Assembly: GCA_037954325.1 (NCBI GenBank)
Contig: JBBMNZ010000001.1
Span: 7,598,874 to 7,662,873, forward strand
From: Fistularia commersonii
Taxonomy: Eukaryota > Chordata > Actinopteri > Syngnathiformes > Fistulariidae
Length of the DNA stretch: 64,000 bases
Reading direction: 5' to 3'
This document shows positions 34,373-45,073 of the stretch, piece by piece (position 1 is the first letter of the stretch; every line of letters begins with the position of its first letter). A program made the translations under genes and the position numbers. The notes below the pieces were generated by a model. The model searched no databases and was not told the DNA's origin. It worked only from the letters and a program-made list of their open reading frames with translations.

Positions 34373-34604
34373 GTTGCCAGGCAGGGTCAAAGTCAAATGA
34401 GTCTGCCTGAAAGGGGGGCCTGCACAATCTGTTCTGCAAGCCCTTCATGCAAAAAATAAGTGTTGATGCTGTTGCTTCAACCAATCAGATTTTGAGTTGG
34501 CGACATCAAAGTCCTCTAGCAGGCTTCAGCAACGTCAGCGTATTCACACTCTCTGATGGCATAATCACAGAGTGGACAAGTGTATTATCGAGGAGAAGCG
34601 TACT

Positions 34605-35377
34605 TGTTACGTCCGCTAGTAATGTCTGCTAGAAGGAATGTCTGTTGTGTTTTCCCTGTTCCTCTCTCTCTCCCTTCTCTGATTCCAGGTGGGCGTGTGC
34701 GGTTGTGTGGCGGTGAGGCAGACAGGTGGAAGCAACTGACAATCAGCAAACAAGGCGCGGCTGCAGCTGATTGCCCACACCCTTCTTGTGCAGCTTAAAA
34801 GCCGCACACACCGGATGACTCCTTGCCGGAATGCCACATACCACAGCTAAGATTACCGGATTATACCTGCAGCCACCTGGACGGTTCACCTACTAGATCC
34901 TCCTTGCCAGCTCAGCTTCTGTCCGTCAGAACCCTTGGATCATTCCACCTGTCTGCTATACCGTCATCCAACTCCGCCACCACACACCGTGCTCTGCCTG
35001 CCTGGAACCCCCAGCCTCACTCACTGCTTTCCCACCAGTTGAGTACCGTAGGTTCGTTTAGATTAGGAATCCTTGCATTACTAGATTTGTTTGTTTGTTT
35101 GTAGCCCGGTTGATAATTGATAACGTATCGCCACTTAGGTCAGTCCACTAGCGTTAAAGCTAGTCGCCATCAGTTTGTTAGCCTGTTCACTAGATTTTCT
35201 AGTTGCCTTTAGTTGACCTGTTCACTAGTTTTGCTAGTCGTCCTTTGTCCCTTATTCTGTTCTTGTTTGGCTCCATTTCTGTTTGTATTTTGGCAACAAT
35301 TAAATATTTATTACTAATTTTGGAGTCCTGGTCGTGTCTTGTTGCTCCGCACCTGTGTCTTTGAACCATCCGTAACT
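34605..35377 (+). mobile_element. solo LTR with 5-bp target duplication
   Basis: 773 bp starting TGTTACGTCC and ending CCGTAACT (expected CA mutated to CT). The terminal TGTTACG and CGTAAC are imperfect inverted repeats. The flanks GTACT (34600-34604) and GTATT (35378-35382) differ by one base. hAT copy B lacks this block at the matching site (AGCATACCAGTGAGCTG near 44627), so it serves as the empty site. A TTAAAAG motif at about 34795 and an AATTAAATATTT stretch at about 35300 could be promoter and polyadenylation signals. 5-bp duplications fit Gypsy or ERV-type elements. Orientation inferred from these signals. Confidence 0.8.
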
Positions 35378-35435
35378 GTATTAGTGAGCTGTGAACAGAA
35401 ATAGTTTTTTTTTTTTTTTTTTTTTTCAACCCACA

Positions 35436-35700
35436 ATGGCTGCAGGAGGAGAAGAAATGGATTTAGTTACTAATATATTGTTAAAGCAATTCTTTTTGAA
35501 AAGAAGATGGATAGTAAAGAAGGGTCGGGCAACTCCTAAGCTAGCCAACCAGGAAAAAGATTTGTCCAACATTTTCAAGCCACGAACTACGACCGGTACC
35601 CCTGGCTCACAGGCTCCAAGGCAAATCTTATTGCTGGCAGTGCTTGGAGCTGAAGCGCACGGATAATCTGTACGACAGAGTAATTGAACTCTGAGAGAAA
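35436..35700 (+). pseudogene. hAT transposase N-terminal exon, TTF-type zinc finger (copy A)
   Basis: An ATG at 35436 opens MAAGGEEMDLVTNILLK, and downstream frames give VKKGRATPKL, HFQATNYDRYPWLTGS (35570-35617) and YCWQCLELKRTDN (about 35627-35665). That order is the TTF/ZMYM1-like finger found at the start of some hAT transposases, where it binds DNA; the Cys-Trp-x-Cys pair is visible. A short deletion after the WLTGS segment shifts the frame. No catalytic domain is present in this copy. Confidence 0.75.
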
Positions 35701-35797
35701 AGGGAGGATGGATATTGTCTGACTTTGGAGAGTGAAATGCTGGTATTTTCCTAATCAATACTGAAAGTTTATAAGGTTACTACTGGTGCTTTTTGTG

Positions 35798-36188
35798 TGT
35801 CTCCTGCCATGAGACCGGACTTTTGTTGTCCCGGTGTATTCAGGAACTGCTCAAGCAAGAATGGTGTATTCAAAATCAGGAAATACACCTACGAGATATC
35901 CCAGGCTAGAATGAATGTCACCCCGAGAGGGTCGTTCACCCACTGAGACGCGTCCAGTGGATCTGCAGGTGAGGAGGTTCTGGCCCCAAGCTGAGGAGGC
36001 ATGGTCATTTTATACCATCGCCTTAACGGTCGGCTTTATATTCTTACAAGGACTTGTTTTACACACTCTTGGAATTTTGCAGTTGGGGTACAAAAACACG
36101 GGGTGCGCGATCTATGACACGCGGGGGTGTCAGTGGAAGAGAACAGAGTTGGGCATCCCTTTGTCGTCAAGTGATGCGAATTTTAACA
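35798..36188. repeat. LTR-like repeat within hAT copy A (first)
   Basis: Starts TGTCTCCTGCCATGAGACCG and ends GAATTTTAACA. Homologous to the insertion at 2385-2871. Compared with the copy at 45074-45508 it lacks about 50 bases at the start. No clear target duplication. Confidence 0.55.
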
Positions 36189-36342
36189 CTACACAAGTTA
36201 TCTATCTGCGATGCACCCCTCTTTGTACTGCATTTCTGCATGATAAAATGTTTTTTTTTTATAGCCATAAACTAATTATTGGGGGGGGATTGATTCGGAG
36301 CACCACTAAAGGCCTAGGTGTAAAATGCACAGCCTGCCACTG

Positions 36343-37271
36343 CATTCTACCCATTGTTGCATTTCTTCTCTGGTTCCATGTAATTTCAGAATCTGACTTA
36401 TTTAGTATGTTGATTCTTATGATACTAAGATCATTTGTCGGTCTCACACACCTGGGTCAAATTGGTAATCTGTGCCAGCTGCTGCTAATTACCCGGCCCC
36501 ATAAAGAGCAGCGGCACGCTCTGCTCAGCGCCGGGGAATTTGCGAGGGATCGAGAAGGCTCGAAGGAAGGATCGACTGGAGGTCCCACGGCTGAAGGATT
36601 GTGGGGCCCTTTCCTGTAACTCTGCCTGGGACCCTTCCTGAGATCCTGCCCTGAATTTTGTGGCAACCCTGCCTGGGGCCCTTCCTGCGACCCTGCCTGC
36701 CTGAGACACCCTAAATAAAAGAGCTCCAACCCTGATTTAAGCCTAGGTGGTGTGGTTCCCATTCAGAGTCCGCCCCCAGCGGCCCGTGACATCATTAGGG
36801 ACCTCCATATGAGGGTGTTGGTGGGAGCTTGTACAGAATGATTGAAATTAGAACACAATCTCAAACAGGGGTGAAAATAAGCATATGTAGCTTTTTCTTT
36901 TTTTTTTTTTATTTCAGTTTTTGGGTTACTTTGCATATCTATTCTCCTTAGTCTCCACTCTCAAACCAGACTGCCCCGCCCTTTTCTTCGACTCCGATTA
37001 AATGTGTTGAGAGCCCATAGGAGAACTAGGGTCACCACAGCACAGTTCTCTTACACAGAGGAGATCATCAGGAAATGTCACCAAACTACTCAGGAAGTTG
37101 AGGTCATTTGAGGTTAGCAGCACAATCCGAACCACGTTCTATACACCATCAGTGAGAACATAATGAACATAATGAGAACATAATTCTCCTTCACCTGCTG
37201 GTTCCATCCATCACCCAGCATGACAGGAATTACCTAGAGTGCACCAACTTGGTCTGCTTCAAAATTATTAG
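36343..37271. repeat. block duplicated from 45664-46625
   Basis: After a hAT end (CAGCCTGCCACTG at 36330-36342) the sequence is nearly identical to the DNA flanking hAT copy B, starting with the same 8-mer CATTCTAC and running through an LTR (36436-36791) and LINE C-terminal sequence to ATTATTAGCAAAC at 37271. This is host flank of copy B, now sitting within copy A. Confidence 0.85.
36436..36791 (+). mobile_element. solo LTR (duplicate copy) with TCATT target duplication
   Basis: TGTCGGTCTC to CGTGACA, flanked by TCATT at 36431-36435 and 36792-36796. Contains CCCCATAAAGAGC and CTAAATAAAAGAG, possible promoter and polyadenylation motifs. It is the duplicate of 45761-46142 and shorter by about 26 bases through loss of repeated CCTTCCTGAGAT and GGGGCCC words. 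Confidence 0.85.
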
Positions 37272-37301
37272 CAAACTGCTAATAAATAAACTAATAAACT
37301 G

Positions 37302-37915
37302 CTGCTATTTTCCTAATCAATACTGCAAGTTTATAAGGTTACTATTGGTGCTTTTTGTGTGTCTCCTGCCATGAGACCGGACTTTTGTTGTCCCGGTGTA
37401 TTCAGGAACTGATCAAGCAAGAATGGTGTATTCAAAATCAGGAAATACACCTACGAGATATCCCAGGCTAGAATGAATGTCACCCCGAGAGGGTCGTTCA
37501 CCCACTGAGACGCGTCCAGTGGATCTGCAGGTGAGGAGGTTCTGGCCCCAAGCTGAGGAGGCATGGTCATTTTATACCATCGCCTTAAGGGTCGGGTTTA
37601 TTTCCTAATAAGGACTTGTTTTACACACTCTTGGGATTTGGTCACTTGGGGTGCCGCGCCACACCCCGGAGAAAGCAACGGGGTGCGTGACCAATTATGC
37701 ACAGGGGGTGTCAGTGGAAGAATACAGAGTTGGGCATCCCTTTGTCACATGATGTGTTCCTGTGAGCGAATTTTAACACTGCACATGCTATCTATCTGCG
37801 ATGCACCTCTTTATACTGCATTAGATTTTTTTTTTATAGACATACTAATTATTGGGGGTGGATTGATTTGGAGCACGACTTAAGGCCTAGGTGTAAAATG
37901 CACGGCCCGCCACTG
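37302..37915 (+). mobile_element. second hAT 3' part in copy A
   Basis: Begins at CTGCTATTTTCCTAATCAAT, corresponding to 35730 in the same complex, and runs to the hAT terminus at 37915. It includes an LTR-like repeat at 37360-37778. Its first roughly 290 bases are almost identical to 35732-36022; after that the two copies diverge. A filler of about 23 bases made of TAATAAA-type words (37272-37295) joins it to the duplicated block. Confidence 0.8.
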
Positions 37916-37960
37916 GTACCATGATAGTATAACTTATAGCCTGCTTCTAGCCTTACTACC
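37916..37960 (-). mobile_element. RTE LINE, interrupted copy, 5' remainder
   Basis: GTACCATGATAGTATAACTT and AGCCTGCTTCTAGCCTTACT match the endonuclease-coding bases that should follow 34372 on the minus strand. Only 45 bases remain before a Tc1 fragment begins. Confidence 0.85.
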
Positions 37961-38530
37961 TTCACAAGGTCCCCCTGTGGGATTCTGGGATTTTTGCTCA
38001 CTGTTCTTGTGATCATTTTGACCCTATGTGGTGAGATCTGGCATGGAGCCCGAGGGAGATTATCGGTGGCCTTGTATGTCTTCCATTTTCTAACAATTGC
38101 TCCTATAGTTTACTTCTTCACACCAAGCTGCTTACCTATTGCAGATTCAGTATTCCCAGCTACTGCAGGTCTACAATTTTGTTTCTGGTGTCTTTTGACA
38201 GCTCTTTGGTTTTGGACATAGTGGAGTTTTGAATGTGACTGTTTGAGGTTGTGGACAGGTGTCTTTTATACTAATAACCTGTTCCAAACGGTGCCATTAA
38301 TAGGTAACGTGTGGAGGACAGAGAAGCTTCTTAAAGAAGTTACAGGTTTATCTTGCTTGTTTGTCGATGACCAAATACTTATTTTACCGAGGAATTAATT
38401 CATTATCAATCCTACTTTCCCCCCATTCAGTCTCTCAGAGTAGGTGTGCCTATAATGAAAACTGCAGGTCTATCATTTAAGTGGGAGAACTTGCACAATT
38501 GGTGGCTGACAATACTTTTTTGTCCCTATG
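37961..38530 (-). mobile_element. Tc1/mariner transposon, 5' half
   Basis: On the minus strand, MSKTKELSKDTRNKIVDL opens at 38220-38218 and continues, after a short indel, with AIGKQLGVKK, TIGAIVRKWKTYKATDNLPR and SPHRVKMITRTVSKNPR (to about 37966). This is the bipartite helix-turn-helix DNA-binding half of a Tc1-like transposase. The upstream terminal repeat runs to TTTTTGTCCCTATG at 38530, followed by TA. The DDE catalytic half is missing, cut where the RTE remainder begins. Confidence 0.8.
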
Positions 38531-38532
38531 TA

Positions 38533-40790
38533 TAAAGTGAGGTTACACACATTGCTAATACACAGATGGCTTGATAATAAGTAAGGCTCCAGGGTTGAAC
38601 TAAAACATTCATGTTCAAGTATGAGACAAGAACAGAAGGCGATGAGTAATGGATAATTCCAGAACGATTTTAACCTTGATTGTCGTTATGATGTCAGTGT
38701 AGGCTTTTACAACTATCTGTAAGTTTAAGCAAATTGAAATTCCATTTGGTCTATTTCTTAGTATATTTCAAAGGGTCACTGATGTCTCCTTCATCTGTTG
38801 TGTTCAGACCTGCAATGTTTTCAGCTGAGCTCAGAAGTTGACACCACTCAACAATTTTTCCAGGCAAGTAGCTTAAATACTGTCTGGCCTAATATGAAGA
38901 ATCAGATATCCGTCCACTACCACAAGGTTTGCATGGGGTTCATGCATCAGATTGCTTTATTTGCTGTGGGTGGCGGGGTTGGTCGACACACAAGTAATAT
39001 ATTGCATGCATAATTTTAACCCATCAAACAGTTACACTCAGTGAACATCAATTGTTTAGAGTTCTCTGCCCCCATACATGCATTGAGCCCAACTCTAAAC
39101 ATTTATAATGGGCACAAGCTTTTTCTGTTTGGGTTCTTGGTCATGGTAAAAAATAAAATAAATAAAAACAAACACACACCAAAATCTGATATTTGTACAG
39201 CAGGGCAAAATGCCAAAAGCAAAGTAAAATCGCATCCACGATCAATCTTTGAAGCCAAGACAAGCTGGTGAACTGTGAGAAATGACAAAGACTGTGTATG
39301 AGCCATCTACAACAATGAAAGTACTCTATCTCTCACATGCTCTCTGTTGTATATTTCACCGCCAGTGACAACACCAGGATCATTAATTTCACAAACAATC
39401 AACATTCTGTTTCTCTCCAAAATTCTCTCCAGGTTCTCCATCTTCCCCCGAAAATCTCATCAGCACATCAACTGAAACCTTCAAGCTGTCCTCTTCTGTA
39501 AAAGAGAGTGAATATCTGTCTGTCTCCATACTGGCACTGTGATTGACAGATCTGAGTAAAAGCCCACCTCTTGCCAGAAGTCCGCTGCGATTCACTATCA
39601 CTCACCTCCCACTGGTTGGTAACCACTCCTCAAGACAGCCATAACTACCAACGTTTTTCAAAATTACCTTTTGTTGTCAGAATCCCCTGAAAAGCCAACT
39701 CGATGATGATAGAAACACTCAGACAGCAATATTTTTTTCTAAAAACATTCGTCAATCTCAAGGTTTAGCCAGAATCCAGTGAGACTTTGGTCGCCAGAGC
39801 AACCATTCCATCCTTGTATCGCAAGACATAATTGCAGATTTTGATTTAATTGACAAGAGTACTTGCAGTGTTTCTGCAACACCTGGCATTTGTTTGTTTT
39901 TATAAACCACTGATGACCATGTCTCTGGCACTCTATGGTAAACTGTACCAAGGAAAGGTTTCTCAGCTAAACTTTGATAATTCAATTTTTTTGTAACAGC
40001 AACAGAATACTGAACAGCTTTCTTTTGTCTCAAATAAATAAGGGTAAAGAGAGCAAACATTCTTAAATTAAGTTGAAATAAAATTCCCCATCAACCCTAC
40101 CAGTCTGTCTTATTGCATGCAATCCTTGGTCAGTAAATTGCTACCGTCAGAATCCTTGGTAAATCCCTTTGACCCTAATCTAACATTTAAGAAACAGAAT
40201 CAATAAGGCTATCAAGCCATGCATCTCCTATTGAAGAGAAAATGTCAGTATTGGGTCAATACTGAGTTTTTGTATTCAATATGATTTTATGTGTAAGGGC
40301 TTGTTTTAACTTCTCCAGTATCGTTACCAACATTCTTAACATTACATTGACAAATAAATAACAAAAGAGCACAGGGTATGAGTAAAATGTTAAATATAAG
40401 TGTAATGAACATGAATGTGACAAATCACTGCCTGATAGAAATAATTGACCAAATTATAAAGCCATTTCAATAAAATGAAATTGCAAAAAGAACAACCTTT
40501 TTTTATATATGGGAAATGAAGAAATGAATGGTACCATTTGCATCGGATTTGAAACATGGCTTGAAACCTGTCTGACACCCCAAGCCACAGTTGGTGTTCC
40601 TCAGGGGCAATTTTAGTATTCATTTAGCAAGTGTGACTTTGCAAGATGCAACAGCCAGACATCTTACAGAAACCTGCTGGAATAATATTTTCTGATTTTA
40701 ATGACCCGACATAAGCTACCTTAAGGATTGATCACCATATTTGATTATCTTTAAATCACCGCAGACGATTTTTTTTTCCACTCACTCCCT
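38533..40790. other. unassigned sequence
   Basis: About 2.3 kb, AT-rich, without a recognised gene or repeat. Minus-strand frames at 39389-39601 and 39758-40060 have no domain features I recognise. Confidence 0.45.
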
Positions 40791-40799
40791 AAATCAGAA

Positions 40800-41039
40800 A
40801 TGCATTTTAAATTAAGAAATCAACACACAACTGTACTTAGAATCCTATTGCTGCTCCTAGCCTCTCTTATATTGGGTGACTCGGTGAACACCGCTCAACA
40901 GCATCATACCGAGGACTACCATGTTTTGCTGCCTTGTTATCGACAAGTCAAAAGACTAGTCAGAGTAACTGATGAATGTAATACAAGGCAATGTAAATCT
41001 TGCACCAAACAGGTCCATCAATCAAAAGTTATTTTTTAG
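40800..41039 (+). CDS. hypothetical 79-codon ORF with signal-peptide-like start
   Basis: ATG to TAG. Residues 13-26 (VLRILLLLLASLIL) are strongly hydrophobic after a basic N-terminus, and a small-residue GDS follows, which resembles a secretion signal. Four cysteines lie in the remaining 50 residues (one LPCYR, then CNTRQCKSC). I do not recognise the protein. The region is AT-rich, there is no paralogous copy in the window, and a chance frame or a single exon are both possible. No splice sites were identified with confidence. Confidence 0.2.
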   Translation: MHFKLRNQHTTVLRILLLLLASLILGDSVNTAQQHHTEDYHVLLPCYRQVKRLVRVTDECNTRQCKSCTKQVHQSKVIF

Positions 41040-41044
41040 CTACT

Positions 41045-42420
41045 GTTTTCCCAGGTTATTTTGAGCCACTTATTAACTGTAACTGGGGGGGTGAATGTGT
41101 GAAATCCAGAAAAAAAAAAAAGTACAGCGACAGTAACTACCAGACAAGATGATAGAGTGGCATTGGTGGGGAGTTCTGTTCAATATCAATTTTGCTTGCT
41201 TCAGAGCGGCTTTAGACTGTATGTGCAGAGATATACGCCAAACTGAGTAGTGTGCGAAAGGGGATCCTTGAGAAGATTATCATCTGAAAACAACAGAGCT
41301 TCTGAAAGGATTTCAGTGGAATATAGATTACATTAGACAGAAAATAGAAAATGAATAGAAACTCAAGCAATTGATTACACTCTATAATAATCAGCACTGC
41401 ACATTAAGATATGAAATGCCTAAACATAAGCAAATAAAACCAAAACCTGTTTTTTTGTGTTTAAATACAACAATGAATAATCTCCAAATACTGGATAAAT
41501 AGTTATAAAGATGCTGGTTTGATTGAATTATCAAATCTTCCACTTCATAGCTTTCTTTCCACCTCCCCTTTTCACAGGTTCCCACTGAAAGTTGCCTGCC
41601 AGGCATCCATCATTGCTATTCACATTACGACTGTTCAAGCTATCATTGCATAATTTCATCAGTGACTGTCTCTCTCTCTCTCTCTCACTTGCCCAGTCCC
41701 TGGCTAGTCGGGACAGAAGGCCACCATCCAGATTGAGCTCAGATCTGTCAAAGGTTTCTGCCAGGTAGGTAGCAGACTTCCATTAAAAAATGCATATAAT
41801 GTATTATTGCGTCAATAAATTTTACAAGTCCCAGAGCAGGCAATTATTCTGCATTAGTTCCTTTCACAGTCTAAAATTTTTGGTAGATACGCTGAAGAGT
41901 GAATTGTTTTGTGTCTTTGAATCAAGCTGGTGACTGGTTCATGGTTGGGGCTTTGTTTTTCTGGTGTTTGTAATTTTCGAAAAAGTTGAAAAACTCTTGA
42001 GGTACTAACACTAGCTGTCTGCATGTTAAAAGACCTCTCTTAAAAACCTCTCTTTTCATTTGGTCCTTAAAATATTCCTGTATACTTGATGAGTCTCCTT
42101 CAGTCTAAGTACGAATTGTGGTCAGATGTTTGGTTGTGATGCAGATTGATTTATCAGCTCAGATAGAGAAAAATTAATATGATCTGTCAGAGCTGCTGGG
42201 ATAGGAGAGGAAGGCAAACTGTGTCAAAGAAGGAGCTGTTTGTTAAGACTTTGAAGTGGGTTTGGAGAAGAAGGGAATTCATGGGGATGAGATGCTGGGG
42301 TTTGCTAAAACTTTGGATGGCACTGGTTTAGAAGAAAAAACACTTTTGTATGTATGCTTGTAAGTATGTGTTTGTGTATTCATTTATTTAGCAATACATA
42401 ATTGTATTTTGGTGCAAGAA
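41045..42420. other. unassigned sequence
   Basis: No gene recognised. At 41700-41765 the words GACAGAAGGCCACCATCCAG and AGATCTGTCAAAGGTTTCTG resemble a common fish repeat. A (TC)n run lies at 41668-41687. Confidence 0.4.
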
Positions 42421-42579
42421 GGAAACATGGCGGAGTCGTGGGCGAGTTCAAACTTTATTCCTGAAAGACCAAACAAAACTAATAATGAACATCTTTGGAC
42501 CAAAATGCCCGGGACCTAAACAATGCTTCCCAGCCCTCCTGAACACCCAGAAGGGACTTCTAAAACAAAACTAGTCCCT

Positions 42580-42975
42580 CATGGGAGGCCTGAGCAGCAT
42601 GCAATAACGACTACGTTGTTCCTCCATCAAGGCAGCAGGACGCATTAGAGATTGGAGCTGTGGACGCACCACCGGAGTCCTGAAAGGAGGCTAACCTTGA
42701 CGGGGAACCTGGAAAGGACCACCAGTATGTCATCGAGATGGATGAACACCAAAACAAGGTCACATCCACAAACCAAACAAGGTCGAGTCCATGACCTTCT
42801 GGAAGGTTTGAGCGGCTCCCTTCAAGTTGAAAGGCATGCGCAGGAACTCGAGAAGCCCAAATGGGGTTTTGGGCACGTCCTCCGCGCACATAAGCACCTG
42901 ATAATAACCATGCACCAGGTCCACCTTGGACAATGCAGGAGCACATTGCACCTCTGTCTGTCTGTTTTCTTTCAT
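42580..42975 (-). mobile_element. Ty3/Gypsy reverse transcriptase fragment
   Basis: The minus strand reads LSKVDLVHGYYQVLMCAEDV, then KTPFGLLEFLRMPFNLKGAA and QTFQKVMDS, and after a frameshift VFIHLDDILVV (about 42715-42750). These are Gypsy RT motifs from the first catalytic Asp (KVDL) to the YxDD box (here HLDD). No LTRs or other pol domains were found around it. It is a different family from the element at 60.2 kb. Confidence 0.75.
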
Positions 42976-43009
42976 ATTGCCAATGTTTCTTTTCTCTTGG
43001 CATGTTCAA

Positions 43010-43450
43010 TTCAGTGTATACTATCCACTGGGATTAGCAAAACAGTTTTTGGCCATGTATATAAAGTCAGTCTCTTAAAGCTAGGATCTCTGTCCAAGAT
43101 TTTTAGCTTAAACATACATAAAGCTGCTGACTGGCCCACCATCTGTTGTCTCCCCCCAATTCTCTTCGAAGTGATGATCTTGCAAAAAAATCATATCTGA
43201 TAAGCCTTCAGGCAAGAGTAGTATTTTTTTTTTTCTTACTTCAAAATATTTTGAGTGTGCCAATAATGTAACAGCTCTCCCTCAAAGAGAGACCATGACA
43301 ATGTAAAATTAGGCTGAACTTTAAAGTCTTTAACATGCAAATCCATTACATGCACAAAAAAAATGTTAAGGATTGCTGGCAGCACCTTTCACTCTCCAAA
43401 TGAGGGGACAAATGGTAAAAATAAAATAATAAAAATGAAAAAACAAATTA
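43010..43450. other. unassigned sequence
   Basis: No gene or repeat recognised. Confidence 0.4.
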
Positions 43451-43454
43451 AATT

Positions 43455-43720
43455 AAGGCAGCACGTTGGCACAGTAGTTAGGTCTTCTGCCTCACAGCAC
43501 GAAGGACCCTGGACTGATTCTCACAGCGGGCCTTTCTGTGTGGCATTTGCATGTTCTCTGCTTGTGTTTCCACCAAGTCCTCTGTTTGCCTCCCAGTCCT
43601 AAAATATGCAGGAGGCTGTTTGGTATAAACAAGAAAAATTTCCCAGATGTGTGAATGAGCAAGTGTCCGTCTCTATATGACAGGGCCAGGATACATAATG
43701 TAGCAGATAATGGATGATGG
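43455..43720 (+). repeat. dispersed tRNA-like headed repeat
   Basis: GGCAGCACGTTGGCACAGTA, GTTAGGTCTTCTGCCTCACA and CCTGGACTGATTCTCACAGC resemble a tRNA-like A box and B box, then GGCCTTTCTGTGTGGCATTT. This is the opposite end and orientation of the family seen at 23395-23740. Tail near 43700-43725 with GGATGATGGATGAAT. Confidence 0.55.
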
Positions 43721-44381
43721 ATGAATAAATTAAATGTATTAACACATAAAATGACAAGCTAGTTGGCAAAAATAAATAAACATATAACAATTAAAATAAC
43801 AGCGATAATGATGAAACAATAACACTTAAGATAGTAAAATTACTATTGAGATCAGAATTCAGAGAAAAATAGATAAAAACATGCAATATGCTTTTTAAAA
43901 AAAATATTACTTTCAACTAATCCTACAGCTTCATTGTTTATGTTTGATGGTGATTGCCGAATTACTCTTTTGTGCTCTGTGTCCATTTTCAAGTTTGAGC
44001 ATGATGTTGCACGTTACTGCACCTTTAAAACTATTTTACTGTGTCACATGTCCAAACTGTACTGAAGTAATCACTTTAGTCTCAAACTGTTATTGTAGAT
44101 GTTTCACCATGCTGATTCGTTCTGCTTTTGACATTCTGCCAGTGGTGGGCCGTCAGGGCCTGCAAGGCCTTCTCTGCTGGCCTAGAAAAATATCTGAACC
44201 ACGAAAATTAATTAAATATTTGTCCATGAATACTTATCAATAATTCCAAATGGTGTGTTCACCTCCTTTCGTAGCTTTTCTCTTGGTTCTGCCGCTTCCA
44301 GACATACATTTTCATATTAACCAATCACATTTCAACCATCATCTGTTGTCAGGCAGGGTCAAAGTCAAGGGAATCTGCCTG

Positions 44382-44384
44382 TGT

Positions 44385-44424
<40 letters not shown>
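44382..44424. repeat. (GT)n microsatellite followed by poly-G
   Basis: About 20 GT units then ten G. Absent from the corresponding place in hAT copy A, so it expanded after the copies separated. Confidence 0.9.
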
Positions 44425-44427
<3 letters not shown>

Positions 44428-44692
44428 GGGGGGGGCTGCTACACAATCAGTTCTGTAAGCCCTTTACGCAAATAAGTGTTGATGACGCTATTGCTTCAAC
44501 CAATCAGATTTTGAGTTGGCGACATCATAGCCTTCGAGGAGGCTACAGCAACGTCAGCGTATTCACAACCTCTGATTGGATAGTCAGAGTGGAAAAGTGT
44601 AGTAGCGAGGGGAAGCACGAGGGGAAGCATACCAGTGAGCTGCGACCAGAAATATAGTTGTGTTTGTTTAATATCGGTATTGTCAACCCACA

Positions 44693-44960
44693 ATGGCTGC
44701 AGTTGGAGAAGAAATGGATTAAGTTGCTAATATATTGTTAAAGCGATTTTCTAGATGGAGTTTTGAAGAAAAGCCGGATATAGTAAAGAAAGGTCGGGTA
44801 ACTAGACTGGTACCCCTGGCTCACAGGCTTCAAGGTACACTCCAAATTGTGTTGCTGAGAGCGCTTGGAGACTAAGCGCACGGATAATCTATACCACAGA
44901 ATATTAGAACTCTATTTGAGGAAAAGAAGGAGGATGGATTTTGTCCACAAATGATCAGAA
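44693..44960 (+). pseudogene. hAT transposase N-terminal exon, TTF-type zinc finger (copy B)
   Basis: An ATG at 44693 opens MAAVGEEMD followed by TAA where copy A has a leucine codon. Further on the frame reads ANILLKRFSRWSFEEKPDIV and KKGR, then frameshifted bases equivalent to PLAHR and the Cys-Trp-x-Cys region. At 44961 the bases GGTGAGTAAA look like a 5' splice site, consistent with an exon-intron structure. A deletion removes the HFQATNYDR segment that copy A keeps. Confidence 0.7.
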
Positions 44961-45073
44961 TTTTGGTGAGTAAAATGCTGCTGTTTTCCTTAATAATACT
45001 GAAAGTTTATAAGGTTATTATTGGTGTTTTTTATGTGTCACGGCTGTTTGCTATATAGGCAATTATTGCGGCT

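Larger units (their letters stand above)
34373..37915 (+). mobile_element. hAT element complex (copy A) inserted in RTE
   Basis: The right end CACGGCCCGCCACTG at 37901-37915 is a hAT terminal repeat, the complement of the CAGTGGTGGGCCGTCAGGG left end seen in copy B at 44140. RTE sequence resumes at 37916. The left end is truncated: 34373 corresponds to about 44345 of copy B, so about 205 bp of hAT and 10 bp of RTE are gone. Inside lie a solo LTR (34605-35377), a TTF-finger exon (35436-35700), an older LTR-like repeat (35798-36188), a duplicated block with flanking DNA (36343-37271) and a second hAT 3' part (37302-37915). Confidence 0.8.

Noticed and set aside
36457..36762. Gly/Arg/Pro-rich ORFs on the minus strand here and at 45784-46218
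   Set aside because: They arise from G/C-rich repeated words inside the solo LTR; no domain, and the frame changes between the two duplicate copies.
40390..40623. Minus-strand 77-codon ORF and neighbouring frames at 39.4-40.1 kb as host exons
   Set aside because: No recognisable domain, no convincing splice sites and AT-rich composition; not enough to call exons.
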